NCBI GenBank assembly: GCA_031216915.1
Contig: CM062294.1
Location: 29,837,128-29,901,127, forward strand
DNA length: 64,000 bases
Direction: 5' to 3'
Source of the DNA: Pictodentalium vernedei
Taxonomy: Eukaryota > Mollusca > Scaphopoda > Dentaliida > Dentaliidae
Shown: positions 10,601 to 22,230 of the stretch, piece by piece
Numbering within the stretch: the stretch's first letter is position 1
Layout of the letters: each line of letters starts with the position of its first letter
The notes under the pieces: model-generated
Databases searched by the model: none
What the model was told of the DNA's origin: nothing
Seen by the model: the letters and a program-made list of their open reading frames with translations, nothing else
Position numbers and translations under genes: made by a program

Positions 10601-11720
10601 GTTATGGAGATGTCTTTCAAAAGTGTGCCTCTGTCGTCATAGTTAATGAAGAGTTAGCGGCAATAAGTGCTCATGGAATATGTCTATCGCCTACGGAGTG
10701 ACATTCGCTAGCTCACCCGGTGTAGCGTACATTCATCGAATGGTTCGGCTGCCGGGTTCGTCCGTTGCGGTCTAGGAAGGAGATTTGGGTGATGCGAGCA
10801 CTTTAATTACTTTAGTACTCACCCAGTGACGGCAGATTGAGGACAGATCGGAGGAAGCCTGTTAGTCCGGTTCCTGGCTTGTCCAGGTCCGTCCGGGCTG
10901 TGAGCGAGAGAGGTCCCTCTCTCGCCCAACAACATAGGGGACCGCATGTTGTGGTTCAGATATTTTACATTCGGAGCATATGTCCGTTGGTCGGGACGCT
11001 CCGTTATATTGACAGTCCGAGAGACTGTCTTTAATGCTTCCTCATCCTCACAGCAGGGCACACGACCACACATTGGCTACGTGACCTCGAGTATCCGATC
11101 AGTTTCGGCATTCAGTGATTCCACGGCGAATTGGTCGCGCCATCCGGTAGCCAAGGGACACGAGGCCTATACACTCCGTTCGCTCGCATATTGGTAGTAT
11201 GCACGGGGTAACGATCACGGAGCTTCCAGCGGCAATGCATCGTAAGACCGCTTCTCCTCAGGCCTCAGTGACGGACGTGCTATCCGAGTTAGCACAGTTG
11301 TTTCGCAGCATCCCAGCAATTGACAGTTTCTCGGTCGAATCAGGAATTATCCGACGGCGCTGGGTCGGTGCGGTCCGCGGTTGCATCAGCTACGGACGAC
11401 CGAACGCTTTATAGGGTCCGACAGGATGGCGAAAGGGATTCGAAAGATTTCGAGTTTTCCCTTTAGTAGTATCGGAAGATGCCTTTCATATCTTCTGGCA
11501 TTATCTTCCAGTGATTATTATTTCGGACTTCATTGCTGCGATCTTGGATAAGAGACTTATAGCGTCATTGGACTCGGATTTTTCGATCGGTTCAGGGACA
11601 TTGTCCCTGACTTACCGACGCAGTCCAATATTGTCATTACAACATGTGTTTTATTTTTCGACGCTATATATATATATATATACAAGCCTGCTACTAAGCA
11701 TGATAGTTTAGTTTCTTGTC
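10601..11720 (+). pseudogene. Gag-like unit 2 (copy B), diverged tandem copy of unit 1
   Basis: It repeats the order of unit 1 with shared landmarks: TAGCTCACCCGGTGTAGCGT, GAATGGTTCGGCTGCCGGG, ACCCAGTGACGGC, AATGCATCGTAAGACCGCT, then GAAAGGGATTCG and a poly-AT tail before CTGCTACTAAGCATG. Protein-level words recur, including TDVLSELAQLF and CGAAAGATTTCG in place of the DFELS segment. Its 3' end diverges into a short inverted repeat (GGAAGATGCC..GGCATTATCTTCC) where unit 1 has coding sequence. Confidence 0.5.
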
Positions 11721-11954
11721 CGCGTTGCTCATTTCTGCCATTTTATCATTTATACAAATAGTTTATTTTGGCAGAGCAGGGCATACCGAGAGTTCATATG
11801 CGTCTAGACGGTGTGATTAAAGACTGCATATATTCTTTTTCGCCGTTTATGTCTTTTCCAATTTCAATGTTGGGAACGACATTATGTATAGTAGACTTAA
11901 CTTAGACGCTTTATTATACGTAATCCGCCTTACTGAGGCGTTATCATTACGTCT

Positions 11955-12720
11955 TCAAGAAAAGATTTACGGGATATTATTCTCAATGTAATTTCTTTTG
12001 AGGGCAGTAGTTTGTTCACGTATAACTCCACCCTTCAGTGGCTGATTGGAGTTAGTTAGACGTGACGCAGCCCTAGCTACATCCACACGCGTGGATAGTA
12101 AGGTTAAGAACTCTCTCAGAGTCGCTTCGTTCTCGGAGGAGCTTCTCTTCGACGGCAACTTTTCGGCAATCCATGAATTGCTCGATTTATACGTTCTCTT
12201 GTCTATCTAGTGTTACAAGAGATTCAGACTGGGGCAAACATTCGGTGGTTGACTCAGAGAGTGCCGCCGCAGTTGCCGGACCCGAGTGTGGCTGTTATGA
12301 CGGTTGCCAGTCATACAGATTGGGATATTACAATTTAATGGAAAGAATCCGTCTGTTGGTTATAGTACACCAAGTTCAGTTTTGGTCCGTCATATTCCGG
12401 GTCGTCTGATTGTTTTATCAGACTCCTGTTCTCTTACGGGTCGCTTGTTGCTGTCAGAATGGACTCTCAACAAACAAGTATTCAATCAGATTTGCTATCT
12501 ATGGGAGCGCCCAATGATGATTTATTTATGACACAGCTTGCTAATCAATTGCAGACGTATGTGTTGGCTTGTCCAGATCTCTGAGCTAATATTGTTAACG
12601 CTCTATTGATCTATAGGACGGAATGATAGGATACGCGTATCCTCCGGCGCTGTTGTTTTAGCAGGTATTGCTAAGATAAACAACCACAATACATTTCTGT
12701 TGATAGCATCTCTATCTTCA
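11955..12720 (+). pseudogene. DIRS RT/RNase H remnant (copy B)
   Basis: A thumb-like frame (LRTLSESLRSRRSFSSTATF) is followed by an RNase H start-like frame (LTQRVPPQLPDPSVAV). A deletion of about 220 bp near 12328 removes most of RNase H. The frame resumes with SSVLVRHIPGRL (HIPG at about 12391) and LLSEWTLNKQVFNQICYLWE, which is typical of the segment after RNase H in DIRS polyproteins. A frame from 12464 continues into DLFMTQLANQLQTYVLACPD. It is not functional. Confidence 0.7.
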
Positions 12721-13309
12721 CAGAGATCATGAGTAATTTACTCTCTTGTCTACTGTGGGTCTTAACGTGAAATCTTCCTCTATGTGAGGATCTTTTTCAT
12801 TGGGTAATCGTGTCATCTTTATCACAACCAGCAAGGTCGCAACCTTCATGTATTCCGTTGTGTGGTCCGTATTGCATTGTAAGCACTGTACTGGACGAGC
12901 TTTGGACGCGATTTCTTACTATAGGAGATCCTCTTCTTCGCTATTCTATGCGGCTAAAGTGGAGGCTCTTCCGTCGTGGTGTAGGGATCATTATGTTCAT
13001 ATTGTTGATCCCTCCATACTACTCATTGCTATTTTTTAGTATACTTGTTTCACAAGATCTACTGCAGCCTGTTATTATTTAGGTTATAGGTTTATGTTAC
13101 CTCATACCTATGCACTCTACGATAGTTTACAATTGAGTCTTTTATCTCTTTATCTAAGTCAGTTAGTAACTTTTTGATAAATAGACTTAGAATCTTTAGA
13201 TTAAATTCCTATACGGATTTTAACTTCGGTTCTTATTTAGCTAAGTAATCATTTGAGCCTCTGGAAACAGTAGTTTTCAAATTCTGACCTTTTAGACAGT
13301 AATTCTGTT

Positions 13310-13860
13310 GGTTTCTCTTTTACTGTAGAGTCAGTGAGTTTCATGCACTATCGATGGATGATTTTCACTTTCATAGTTTCGGAATCAATACTTCCGTTAC
13401 TATTTAGGTTGGATTGTTGCATAAGAGTTAGGCTCCTATTATCCGGAACCTATTATTTTAAGGTCCTTCCGTCTTCGTATGGGCATAGGCCTTTACTCTT
13501 TCCGGGTACAGTTTATGTATTTATAAACAGATATCTGTTTATTACAAAGGGCGTAAGCTTCTTCTGTCTTTGATGTCTAGTAGAAGGACGTTACGCTCCA
13601 TTTTATTGTTAATGGATTCTATTAACTATCGGTACTGCTTATGGTATATCATTGACTTAGCAGTTGTGCTTAAGATTTCGGCTCATGAAGTAAGAGTTCT
13701 TCTACTTCTTGGGCTTACATTAATAGTGTCGCTATTATAGATTTTTGAAGGCCGCTCATTGCGCTCAGCCATCCACATTCATGAATTTTATCTTAGAAAT
13801 ATCGAGTCCATTTCTGGAGGCCTCTATTGTTAGGTCTATTATCTACTGCTCAGAATGTCA
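13310..13860 (+). pseudogene. Degenerate DIRS tyrosine recombinase (copy B)
   Basis: H-x-x-R appears as HEVR from codon 13684 and the nucleophile tyrosine as FYLRN at 13789-13791. Upstream frames show KLLLSLM- and LLFPGTVYVFINRY-like pieces corresponding to the recombinase core. Frame-disrupting stops, including TGA in GATTTTTGAAGG at about 13746, are shared with copies A, C and D. Confidence 0.75.
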
Positions 13861-14453
13861 TTCACTTAACAGTTGCTACTATAGCTAGGTAGGCTGTCTG
13901 TTTCGGCAGTGTCTCCGTTCGGCTGCCCTCTTCGCTCTGGGCTATTTGACCCAGGGCAAGAAAAAGGGGGGGGGGGGAGGGTGTTCCCTTGGGTCACCTG
14001 TTTTACTATGAAAACAAGGGGATACCTCCTCCGGAGTTAGTAATTCTGAGCTGTTATTGGGATGGTTGTTTAGTGAGAAGTTTAGGTTTTTAAAATTCAT
14101 TCAAGTCTTAGTTTTTAAAGTATAGCTTTTGAATATTGCATATGTCAACGGACATGATTATGCAATCCTCAGACACTTTTAGGAGTATAAGAGTCTCTAT
14201 TCTCTAGACTTACTTTATTTATTGGCTTACTTTAAAAATTATTAGTATAAGGATTATATTGGATATTAATAGAGTACATGGATGTATGAAGCTCAATTTT
14301 GGAAGGTGTTGTATCTTTCTAATTTTTCATAAATAAGAAAGATACATGTAAGGCCTATTACTTCTTTTTCCCTACAGGGGATGACTCTATTTTATTTTAT
14401 TGAGCGTATTCCATTTTGCTCTATGTCCTTGGCCCTCCAGCCTTTTTACTATT

Positions 14454-14542
14454 CAGCTATGTCTGGGTCATTGGTACAGTATAAAAATGTTAAAAAATTT
14501 ATAGTAATTTATATATTTTTTATACTTACCAATGACCCAGAC
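14454..14542 (+). repeat. DIRS internal complementary region (copy B)
   Basis: 89 bp: 35 bases complementary to the left terminus, then 54 bases complementary to the right terminus of the same element, meeting at AAAAAT|GTTAAAAAAT. It is identical to the regions in copies A, C and D. Confidence 0.95.
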
Positions 14543-14617
14543 GGGGATGGCCCTCCCAGGAGTTGGGAACTCTTGCCTCCCCGCTGAGTACATAGCACTT
14601 ACCAGGCACTGGTTATT

Positions 14618-14843
14618 AGAATGATTAATGGTGCCAATTTCGGAACGTCCTTAACACTGCGCATGTGCAGTGGGGGCGAAGTGTGGAGGGCCTTTCAGGA
14701 CATGTTTTCTTTAGTTTTAGATGCAAATTTTGGGGATTGGGGGCAAAATTTGTGTTTGGCCCTATATTTTAAGAGTTAGCACCAGCTATGTCTGGGTCAT
14801 TGGTAAGTATAAAAAATATATAAATTACTATAAATTTTTTAAC
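14618..14843 (+). repeat. DIRS right inverted terminal repeat (copy B)
   Basis: The inverse of 8156-8343 plus an AT-rich extension of about 41 bp that ends ATTTTTTAAC. GTAAGTATA at its inner border resembles a splice donor, but no transcript can be inferred. Confidence 0.92.
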
Positions 14844-15348
14844 TTTTTCTATATTATTATAATAGTTACGTGCTAATTATTATTTGTATATTTCTATAAA
14901 CGGGTAGCTATTGTTACAAGACAGCAAGTCCATTCGAAACATTTCATGCAATTGGAAATGGCTTACAATTGTTTTGATTCAAGTCTGCCTAACTGTGCCG
15001 TTTGTGTTACCAAAATGACAATTGCCATGGAATGTCAACATGCCAGCTAATTTATTTAAATTAGCTGTTACATTTACATGCAATGTTGACTGTTGACAGC
15101 TACAATGCAGTAAATGTACCAGTAAGCTTTAATAAATTTACACTGTCATGTGTGTGAGTAAAAATGGTCCTTGGAATACAGAGTTGGGGGGAGTTTAATA
15201 TGATTTACGGATAAAATTGGGCGATATATACTCATCATGGGCTATTTCTTTGTACAGGGGGACTCTAAAATTTCTTCAGTGGGCCCTACACTGTTTTGAC
15301 AAGATTATAGAAGATAAAAGTATTATTGTCTTGTATCTTTGTTTCTCA
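14844..15348. other. hAT-internal sequence without recognisable coding
   Basis: AT-rich sequence including a short inverted repeat around 15040-15110 (CCAGCTAATTTATTTAAATTAGCTG). No exon or transposase motif was recognised. Confidence 0.4.
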
Positions 15349-15594
15349 TTAACTGGTAGAGTGCTGGAAGCCTATATTTGGGCTTTATTCTGAAGTGCAG
15401 GTACCATGACTTGAAGGCTCATATTCAGTGGATGTGCTTTGTATTATCTTTGAAGTCTATTGTTTAGTCTGTAAAGGTTTGCCTTGTTACAATTTATTGG
15501 AGAGTGCCCGTAGGCACTCTCCAATAAATTGTAACAAGGCAGAGACGTGTACAACATTTGATGGCCGAAAATAATTTAGCATTCTACCAGTTAA
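15349..15594. mobile_element. Family IV TTAA hairpin MITE
   Basis: Flanked by TTAA with termini CTGGTAGAGTGC and GCATTCTACCAG. The central palindrome (15482-15541) has arms of about 27 bp around a short loop. Other copies are at 51107-51780, 56051-56281 and 58616-58880. Confidence 0.82.
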
Positions 15595-16072
15595 GACGCA
15601 CACAAGCAACTTACAAAGAGTAGTTATTGCAGCAATAGCGTGGCTCAGTGAGTACTAAGTTACCCACATCTACCAACAGTGTGTTTACAATAGTTTAAGG
15701 GACAAGGGAGATTTGCTGTGTTTCAAACTTTCTGTACAATGAAAGCCGGTAAAGCAAGCACTTGGGAGAATGTTGGCTAATAATATATGATGAGAATATT
15801 CCGTGTACCGGGTAAGAAGTTTATTGATAAAAACAAACAAACTAATATTCCCCACAAGAAATAAAAAACCATGTCTGTCGATACATGGCATAGTTCAAAG
15901 GTCAGAAGTAAAGTTGGGGAATATCTCGCTGTTCATCGTTTGTCCGAGAAGTGAAAAAAAACCTCCTGTTTCTCAGATCAGCTGTCAAATTGAAGCATTT
16001 TTTTTTTTTTTTTAAAACAAAGACTACTATGTTTTATATCGTGTGCTAAAAACGAATATCGTTAGAGATGAT
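15595..16072. other. hAT-internal sequence without recognisable coding
   Basis: Holds a poly-T run at about 15997-16012 and a repeated GGGGAATAT in opposite orientations near 15848 and 15915. Nothing coding is evident. Confidence 0.4.
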
Positions 16073-16293
16073 GGGTACGTTTCCGTGGGCCATTCCGAAT
16101 GTATTCAGAATTCACCCGACTAGTTGTCATGCGCAGTTCAATTACAGAATCTTATTCTCAAGGAAACGTTCATTTGACATTAAATGATATTCAGAATAAT
16201 TGATATGGATCAAGATTGCATTTCTCGTCGAAGAATTAACCGACGACACAGAAAAAGTTGGTTGCGTTATCGGCAGCTAACAAGAATTATTCT

Positions 16294-16435
16294 GTGCACA
16301 GGCACTCGACAAATTATCATATTTGATCATTTTTAATAAAATATATAATATATTATCAATACTAAAAAAATTAGTGTTGATAATATAACATATATTTTAT
16401 TAAAATTGAAATCTGATAATTAGTCGAGTGCCTGT
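16294..16435. mobile_element. Foldback MITE (CACAGGCACTCGAC ends)
   Basis: Inverted termini CACAGGCACTCGAC and GTCGAGTGCCTGTG enclose long AT-rich arms, with a centre near 16363. It interrupts the basic frame at the left end of element X. Confidence 0.75.
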
Positions 16436-16548
16436 GAATGGAAGTAGATTCGACACTTAATGTAACTGCAATGTGCAAAACCTTTGGAAACTTTGAACCT
16501 TGCAATAGCTTTCAACAATGTTTTATTTTATGGTAGAGTGAGACGTGG

Positions 16549-16909
16549 GAGCGCAGTGGCTCAGTAGGTAGAGATGCAAGCTGCAAGCCGAGAGGTCCTC
16601 GGTTCGAATCCCACCTGCGGCAACCGCGTTGTGTCCTTGGGCAAGACACTTCATCTCCATTGCCCGCGTGGGGGCACGATGACGCCGTGTACTAAGGCGT
16701 ACTGCACGTCGATGGTACGCATGTCTTCAACCAATCTAACCCTGCCTGTGCTGCAGTGCGGAGTTACGATGTTGGGGAGCTGGCAGCTGCTCGTCGTTGC
16801 TCGGTGGTTCTCTCCGGGTACTCCGGCTTCCTCCACCCGTAAAACTGTCACGGTCATGATTAGCCATTGTGCTTAAATATGTGACCTTAAACATCAATAA
16901 ATAAATAAA
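16549..16909 (+). mobile_element. tRNA-headed SINE
   Basis: The head shows pol III boxes: TGGCTCAGTAGGTAGAG (A box) and GGTTCGAATCC (B box). A body follows beginning TGTCCTTGGGCAAGACACTT, then GGTTCTCTCCGGGTACTCCG, and a 3' tail of AATAAATAAATAAAT. It is flanked by a 15-bp target duplication, TAGAGTGAGACGTGG, at 16534-16548 and 16910-16924. It is non-autonomous and depends on a LINE not present here. Confidence 0.92.
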
Positions 16910-17075
16910 TAGAGTGAGACGTGGCTGATACAATTTGGTCTCAACACCGAATTGGAATTATAAGAATAGTCTGAATTTATTTTTGAATGGTATAGTGAGA
17001 TGTGGCTGAAACAATTTGGTCGCAACACCTACATGGAATTATAAAGATAGTCTCAGTTTATTTTCTATGAAATTA
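16910..17075. repeat. Two tandem copies of an 85-bp unit
   Basis: AGTGAGACGTGGCTGATACA and AGTGAGATGTGGCTGAAACA each open a unit with AATTTGGTC.CAACACC. Confidence 0.7.
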
Positions 17076-17700
17076 GAGAGCTCTAGTACAGACTTGGGTA
17101 CCAGGATAGGCGTCGCCTCACAGAAACTTGGCGAGTAAATATATATGGGGCCAACAGGAGTCATGTGTTACGGGTTATTTCTAAATAGGTCAGTGGCGCA
17201 GTGCGTATTTGGGGCGGGGGAGGGTCTGGTCAAAATGGCAAGTTGCATAATTTAATCACCTACTGGATGAAGATTTTATGCATGTGGCTGCGGTGTGCTG
17301 TAGAACAGGGAATTAACAAGTCAGAAAGATTTCCTGTATGATACGGCAGTAAAACTCATAAGAAGAAACGGAGGTAGGGGCGCGCTTTGGATACCAGTCA
17401 CAAAAAGTCAACTAAAGACCAGGTGGCTGTCAAATGTTTGGGCTCGGTGTATAAAGTCGGTAGAGCTGCATGGGACTTGCTCCGAGTCCTCGCTTGTTGA
17501 AGTGAATGGGCCGTAGCAGTACAGTGTTACATGGGGTAATGCATGATAAGGCCCATTTGGGTGGGGCGCACTTCTGTAGTCGCGGTTGAGTCAAAGTGGC
17601 CTTGTAGGCTACTAGAGTGACCTTGCAAAAGAGTCATGGGCACGAGCGACGTCAGAGCGAGAAGGTTGATGTGCACTGAGAATGCTCGTGTCATTCTAAC
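17076..17700. other. No recognisable feature
   Basis: Moderately GC-rich sequence without an exon-like frame or repeat that I recognise. Confidence 0.4.
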
Positions 17701-17705
17701 AATGG

Positions 17706-17745
17706 AGGTGTGTGTGTGTATGTGTGTGTGTGTGTGGGGGGGTAT
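17706..17745. repeat. (GT)n microsatellite with G run
   Basis: TGTGTGTGTG with interruptions, followed by seven G residues. Confidence 0.85.
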
Positions 17746-18189
17746 ATAGGGTAAACAGGCCTAAATAAAAAAAAATAAAAATAGCCTCGGTAAAAGCATC
17801 GGGTCAAGCCATATTGGAAAGTCCCAAAAGCTCCAGCGATGTTAAGGCCCCGCAGACCACGTCCTGGAAAATCCAGCGGATTTGTTTGCGTAAATAAAAC
17901 TGCTTCAGTGGCCATGGACCTTCTTCAGAGACCCTTACCATAGGCATGGGGATACATTTGGGCTGCTTCTAGCCATATACTGTACATACCAACATACCGC
18001 TCTACTACTTTACAAGGTCTGTACCCAGTCACATAAGCCTTGAAATCCCATTCTAATACCACATCTGTGAACCATAAAGGTTTTATTTGCAGAATCGCGT
18101 ACGAAAGGTTGATGGTTGCACAGATGACGAAACTTGTCAGTTCTTTTCTTAAATTGCACTTGTGTAACATGAAGGGATGAGGAGGCGTG

Positions 18190-18550
18190 CAGCCACGCCC
18201 CCCCACCCCCCCACCCCCCAAACACAAAAAATCACATTAAATCTCCCCCCTGGAGGTGTACTTGTAGGCTATTTTTCATGTGTGAGTGGAGGTGGGGGCT
18301 GGGGGGGGGGGGGGGGGGGGGGTATTTTGGCTTACAGTACTGACCACGAAAACACCATTCTGAAAATTTCTGCTGTGACAACCCCCCCCCCCCCCCCCCC
18401 CCCTCCCCCAAACAAACAAACAAAAATCACATTAATTCTCACCCCTGGGGGCATACATGTATGTTATTTGTCGTGTGTGAGTGGAGGGGGCGTATTCTAG
18501 CTTACAGTACTAACCACGAAAACACCATTTTGAAAGCTTCTGCTGTGACA
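18190..18550. repeat. Two-copy tandem repeat with long poly-G and poly-C tracts
   Basis: The unit AATCACATTAA..TCTC-CCCCTGG..TGTGTGAGTGGAGG..CTTACAGTACT.ACCACGAAAACACCATT occurs twice, at about 18228-18383 and 18425-18550. A run of about 22 G (18301-18322) and a run of about 23 C (18380-18403) lie on the same strand. This is likely a length-unstable region and a possible assembly risk. Confidence 0.8.
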
Positions 18551-18812
18551 GTTTGTTTATTGAGGGTTACGGCACTTTCGAATGCCAAGGCCATATCGTG
18601 TTGAGCAGTTTTACAGATGGAGAAAGCAGCAGTATCTAGAGAAACCATCAAACAGCGACAAGTAACTGCTAGATTCTCCAACGGACTCACCAGACACAAG
18701 CCAGATGAGCATTTGTTGAATGCAAGCGTGCCAGCAACACGCAGCACATCTAAGAACACTTTGCATCTGTGCCCCTGTGAGTGGAGTGACTTGCTCAGTG
18801 TCACAATGCAAT
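18550..18812 (-). mobile_element. Old, diverged SINE body fragment
   Basis: Read on the minus strand it shows CACTGAGCAAGTCACT, TTTCTCTAGATACTGCTGC and CCATCTGTAAAACTG. These match, with many changes, the shared SINE body (CCTTGGGCAAGACACT, GTTCTCTCCGGGTACTCCG, CCACCCGTAAAACTG), ending in CCCTCAATAAACAAAC. An open frame of 156 codons on this strand is a by-product. Confidence 0.65.
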
Positions 18813-18839
18813 TGATACATATTATTAGTTGGTTATTAT

Positions 18840-18984
18840 TAGTTACCCCGTGTCTGATCAAGTGGTACAGGTTTTTACCTACCCGAAGCCAACCGTATCC
18901 CATTCGGCCGTCGGCCTCATGGGATACGGCTGGCTTCAGGTAGGTAAAAACCCATACCACGTGATCAGACACGGGGGTAACAAA
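18840..18984. mobile_element. Foldback MITE, about 62-bp arms
   Basis: Arms GTTACCCCGTGTCTGATCA.. and ..TGATCAGACACGGGGGTAAC enclose a centre at about 18912. Inner parts match through GGTTTTTACCTACC and GAAGCCA.CCGTATCCCAT. No coding sequence. Confidence 0.8.
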
Positions 18985-19149
18985 TTTATCTATTTACTTT
19001 CCATTTTAGAAGTACAATCTATTTCATGTGTGAACACACACAGCATGAGATCTTTTATCTTCCATTGTTGAGCCATACAGGTTTCTGTGGAATTTTTGTG
19101 CAAAAGAGTTTTTGTGAAAATATGCCGATATGACTAATATAAAAAAATT

Positions 19150-19276
19150 ATTGAATTTCTTTTTTTCTTTTTTGTCTCAAAAACATAGCTTATGAACCCC
19201 ACATTGGAGGGTACTCGACAAGCTCATTCCAATAAGGGGTCATGAGCTATATTTTTTAGATAAAAATTTAAAATAT
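19150..19276. mobile_element. Degenerate family II hairpin
   Basis: The core TGTCTCAAAAACATAGCTTATGA / GGGGTCATGAGCTATATTTT is family II with eroded ends. Confidence 0.65.
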
Positions 19277-19793
19277 AATACTTGTACACTGTAAAACTGG
19301 AATGACACGTCTTCTACAGGGTATGGACAATTTGTAGATTTCGGAACGCGGCTTCAATTGGGTATGGGAAATTTGTCAGTGGCTGGGCGGACGTATCATG
19401 GGTTTCAATGAATATGGTCTCATATCACGTATCTATCAACCAATCAAATCAAAAAATTCACCTTAGTCAATAGATAAAACACATTACTAATTTGTTAAAA
19501 CAAATTATGAATCTGTTATAAAAGTTTATTAATCCGTTGTAACAGATAAATAACTGGAGACGGGTTGGCACCAATTCGCCACCGTTGAAAACAAATTTCG
19601 GCCTCAAGATTTGTGATGTTAAAAACTATTTAGTCAGTGCACAATACTGTGCATGTCTAGAATAACGTTTATTCCTCCTCGAAAGGTGGATTAACAGAAT
19701 ACATTCCAAATAGTATTCCAGAATACTTTTACTTGAACAAAACGACACAGATCACATTCTGCCTTATCTGCGCATGTCCAGAATAACACTAGT
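19277..19793. other. Interior of element X, no coding recognised
   Basis: AT-rich sequence. The last 150 bp (GAATACATTCCAAATAGTATTCCAGAATAC region, CTGCGCATG) belong to the right inverted repeat of element X, upstream of the DIRS C insertion. Confidence 0.45.
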
Positions 19794-21105
19794 ATTTTTA
19801 TACTGTACCAATGACCCAGACATAGCTGGTGCTAACTCTTAAAATATAGGGCCAAACACAAATTTTGCCCCCCCCAATCCCCAAAATTTGCATCTAAAAC
19901 CAAAGAAAACATGTCCTGAATGGCCCTCCACACTTCACCTCTACTGCGCATGCGCAGTGTCAAGAACGTTCCGAAATTGGCGCCATTAATCATTCTTAGT
20001 TTGGCCCTTCATCAGTTAACATCTGACTGATCTTTGTGCTTGTAAATCTCAGTTTAAATGATGCCAGACACATAAATATTAGTGAAATGGTGATTCTAAG
20101 GAGGATATAGAAGGAGGAGAGGAAAAATGTGTGACAGAAAATTATCAGGGCTGTAACTTAAATTTTTTTAATGAAATTATGTTAAGTTACCTATTTTCGA
20201 GGCAGCAGCCATTTTGTTGTCATTCTTGTTATCAAGTTACACTGCTTGTTCAGTGTTTTCCTCTCTCCCTTTCCTTTAAGTCCCCTCTTGCTATTCTCCC
20301 ATGCTTTTGGCATATTTTCTGTAATTTTATTACTAAAATTTCTTGGGAGTTTTAGCTGAATAACAGAATGAATTCTGTTCTTTTCCCCATGTTTACGTCT
20401 TCACCTATGGGTGGTTAGGCATAGTGTTCTGCATCTACCATCTGATGTTCTGCAGTTTCTTCCCTGGAAGTCTCTGTTTTGCATCAGATAGTGTATTATT
20501 GGTAACTGATTTCGGGCCTGGGTGCCTGGAGTCTTATTCTAGTGTTTTTACACTTATTGTTTACATTTACAACAGCCCTCTGTGTGAGGGGGGATTTCTT
20601 GAAAATAATATCTTGATGTTAATTTAATCATAACTAGATACATTATTATTGTTCGTAAGTGTTGCATAAATTGTTTAAAATATTTTTAAAATTTTTGTCC
20701 ACACTTAGGCTTGGGATCCATTGGGGCTCAACGTTACTTTTCAGAAACTTGGGCTGTTCTGAAAAAATATTTTTTCAAAATTTTTTGATTTCAATTATTT
20801 TTTCTATGTTAATGGATCATATTATTATGTATTTTGATTGTCAGGGGTTGGTGCGAGTACTAGGACTTTGTTTTCTTTTCACATTGAAAGGATTTTGGTC
20901 AATTGTAATAAGAGGAAAGCTTCCTCTGACTTTTATAATCATTGTATATGTAGTCAGTGTTCTCGCACTAGCTCCTGTTCTGTATGTGATAATTTCGATG
21001 ACAACATGGGAAGCGTGAATTGGACATTCCGGTCCTTTCCCCGCAGGGTCACTCTACTTTATCAATTTCTATTTTAGACGATCAAGATTAGGGTATTGTA
21101 TCCGT

Positions 21106-22230
21106 GATGTCTTCCAAAAGTGTGCCTCCGTCGTCACAATTAATGAAGAGCTAGCGGAAAAGTGCTCATGTAAATACGCCAATTGCCTAAGAGGACCCTA
21201 GTAGGTTCGACGGCCTTTGACGTCCGCTAGCTCGCCCGGTGTAGCGTCCATTCATCGAATGGTTCGGCAGCCGGGTTCGTCCGTTGCGGTCTAGAAGGAG
21301 TTTTGGGGTGATGCGAGCACTATAAATCAACCAAATGCACACCCAGTGACAGCGGATTAGAGGGAGAACGGAGGAAGCCTTTCAGTCCGGTTCCTAGCTC
21401 GTCCAGGTCCATCCGGACGGCGAGCCAGAGAGGCCCCTCTCTCGTACAACAACGTCTGGCCCCAGATGTTGTGGTACAAAATGTTTTGCATTCGGAACAT
21501 ACGTCCGCCGCTCGGGACGCTCCAACATATAGTCAGTCCGGAGAGACTGTCAATAAGGCTTCCTCATTCTCATGGTAGCGCACACGACCGCTCTTGGCTA
21601 CGTGACCTCGGATATCCAGTCAGCTTCGCCAATCGGAGAATCATCGGCGACCAGGTCATACCATCCGGTAGCCAGGGACACGAGGCCTGCAGACTCCGGA
21701 CGTTCACATAAGAAAGTGTGCGGGAGTCAACGTACACGGAGCTTCCGGCGGCAATGCATCGTAAGACCGCTCCTGCACAGGCCTCGGTGACGGACATGCT
21801 ATCCCAAATAGCACAGCTTATCGCAGCATCCCAGCAACAACTGAATCGGTCGCATCATGTATTATCCGACGATGCTGGGTCGGGACGCTCCGCGGAAGCA
21901 GGTACGGACGTCCGAAAATTTCATCCGGTCCGAAGGGATGCCGAAAGGGATTCGGAGGATTTCGAGCTTTCCCTTTCGGAACAACATATGCTGTTGTGTA
22001 TGTCATCTGACTTTATCGTCTACAGGTTCTTTCGTCGGACCAGAATGCTGCGATGCCGGATAAGAAACTGATAGCGTCGGTGGACTTAGAAATTTTTTGG
22101 TTCGGTTCAGGGACATCGTCCCTCAGTTCCGACATAGTCCAATAATGTCACACAACTTTCGAATTATTGAACGACGCTATATATTATTATTACCAAGCAT
22201 TTCTGGTTTCTTGTTCGCAAAGTTACGGAG
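21106..22230 (+). pseudogene. Gag-like unit 1, best-preserved frame (copy C)
   Basis: From about 21718 to 22071 one frame of 117 codons runs through MHRKTAPAQASVTDMLSQ, IAASQQQLNRSHHVLSDDAG, RRDAERDSEDFELSLSEQ and on to a stop. It is helical at the start, then acidic. In copies A, B and D the same segment is split by a frameshift after the IAASQ helix. The upstream serine/arginine-rich half is in another frame. No known domain is recognised; gag is inferred from position. Confidence 0.5.

Larger units (their letters stand above)
8143..14843 (+). mobile_element. DIRS-type retrotransposon copy B, both ends present
   Basis: Complete from ATTTTTATACTG to ATTTTTTAAC (6701 bp). In order it contains the left inverted repeat, a leader of about 1.1 kb (8344-9476) without recognisable coding, two tandem gag-like units, an RT/RNase H remnant, a tyrosine recombinase remnant, the internal complementary region and the right inverted repeat. 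It is almost base-for-base identical to copy D except for a deletion of about 220 bp in the RNase H region near 12328. No clear target duplication is seen, as expected for recombinase-mediated insertion. It sits inside the hAT element, so it arrived later. Confidence 0.93.

Noticed and set aside
14800..14812. Splice donor GTAAGTATA in the DIRS right end
   Set aside because: The motif is part of the conserved terminal repeat and is duplicated in the internal complementary region; without transcripts a splicing role cannot be argued.
8143..14843. Polinton/Maverick, LTR or Crypton identity for the large elements
   Set aside because: No direct LTRs and no polymerase or integrase of those classes. 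The internal complementary region plus RNase H and recombinase motifs fit DIRS; Cryptons lack RT/RNase H and such inverted repeats.
16553..16625. Genuine tRNA gene
   Set aside because: A and B boxes are present but the sequence continues into the SINE body, and no clean cloverleaf with acceptor stem is evident.
18502..18972. 156-codon open frame on the minus strand
   Set aside because: It runs through an inverted, decayed SINE body and half of a foldback MITE; its translation changes character at the MITE border.
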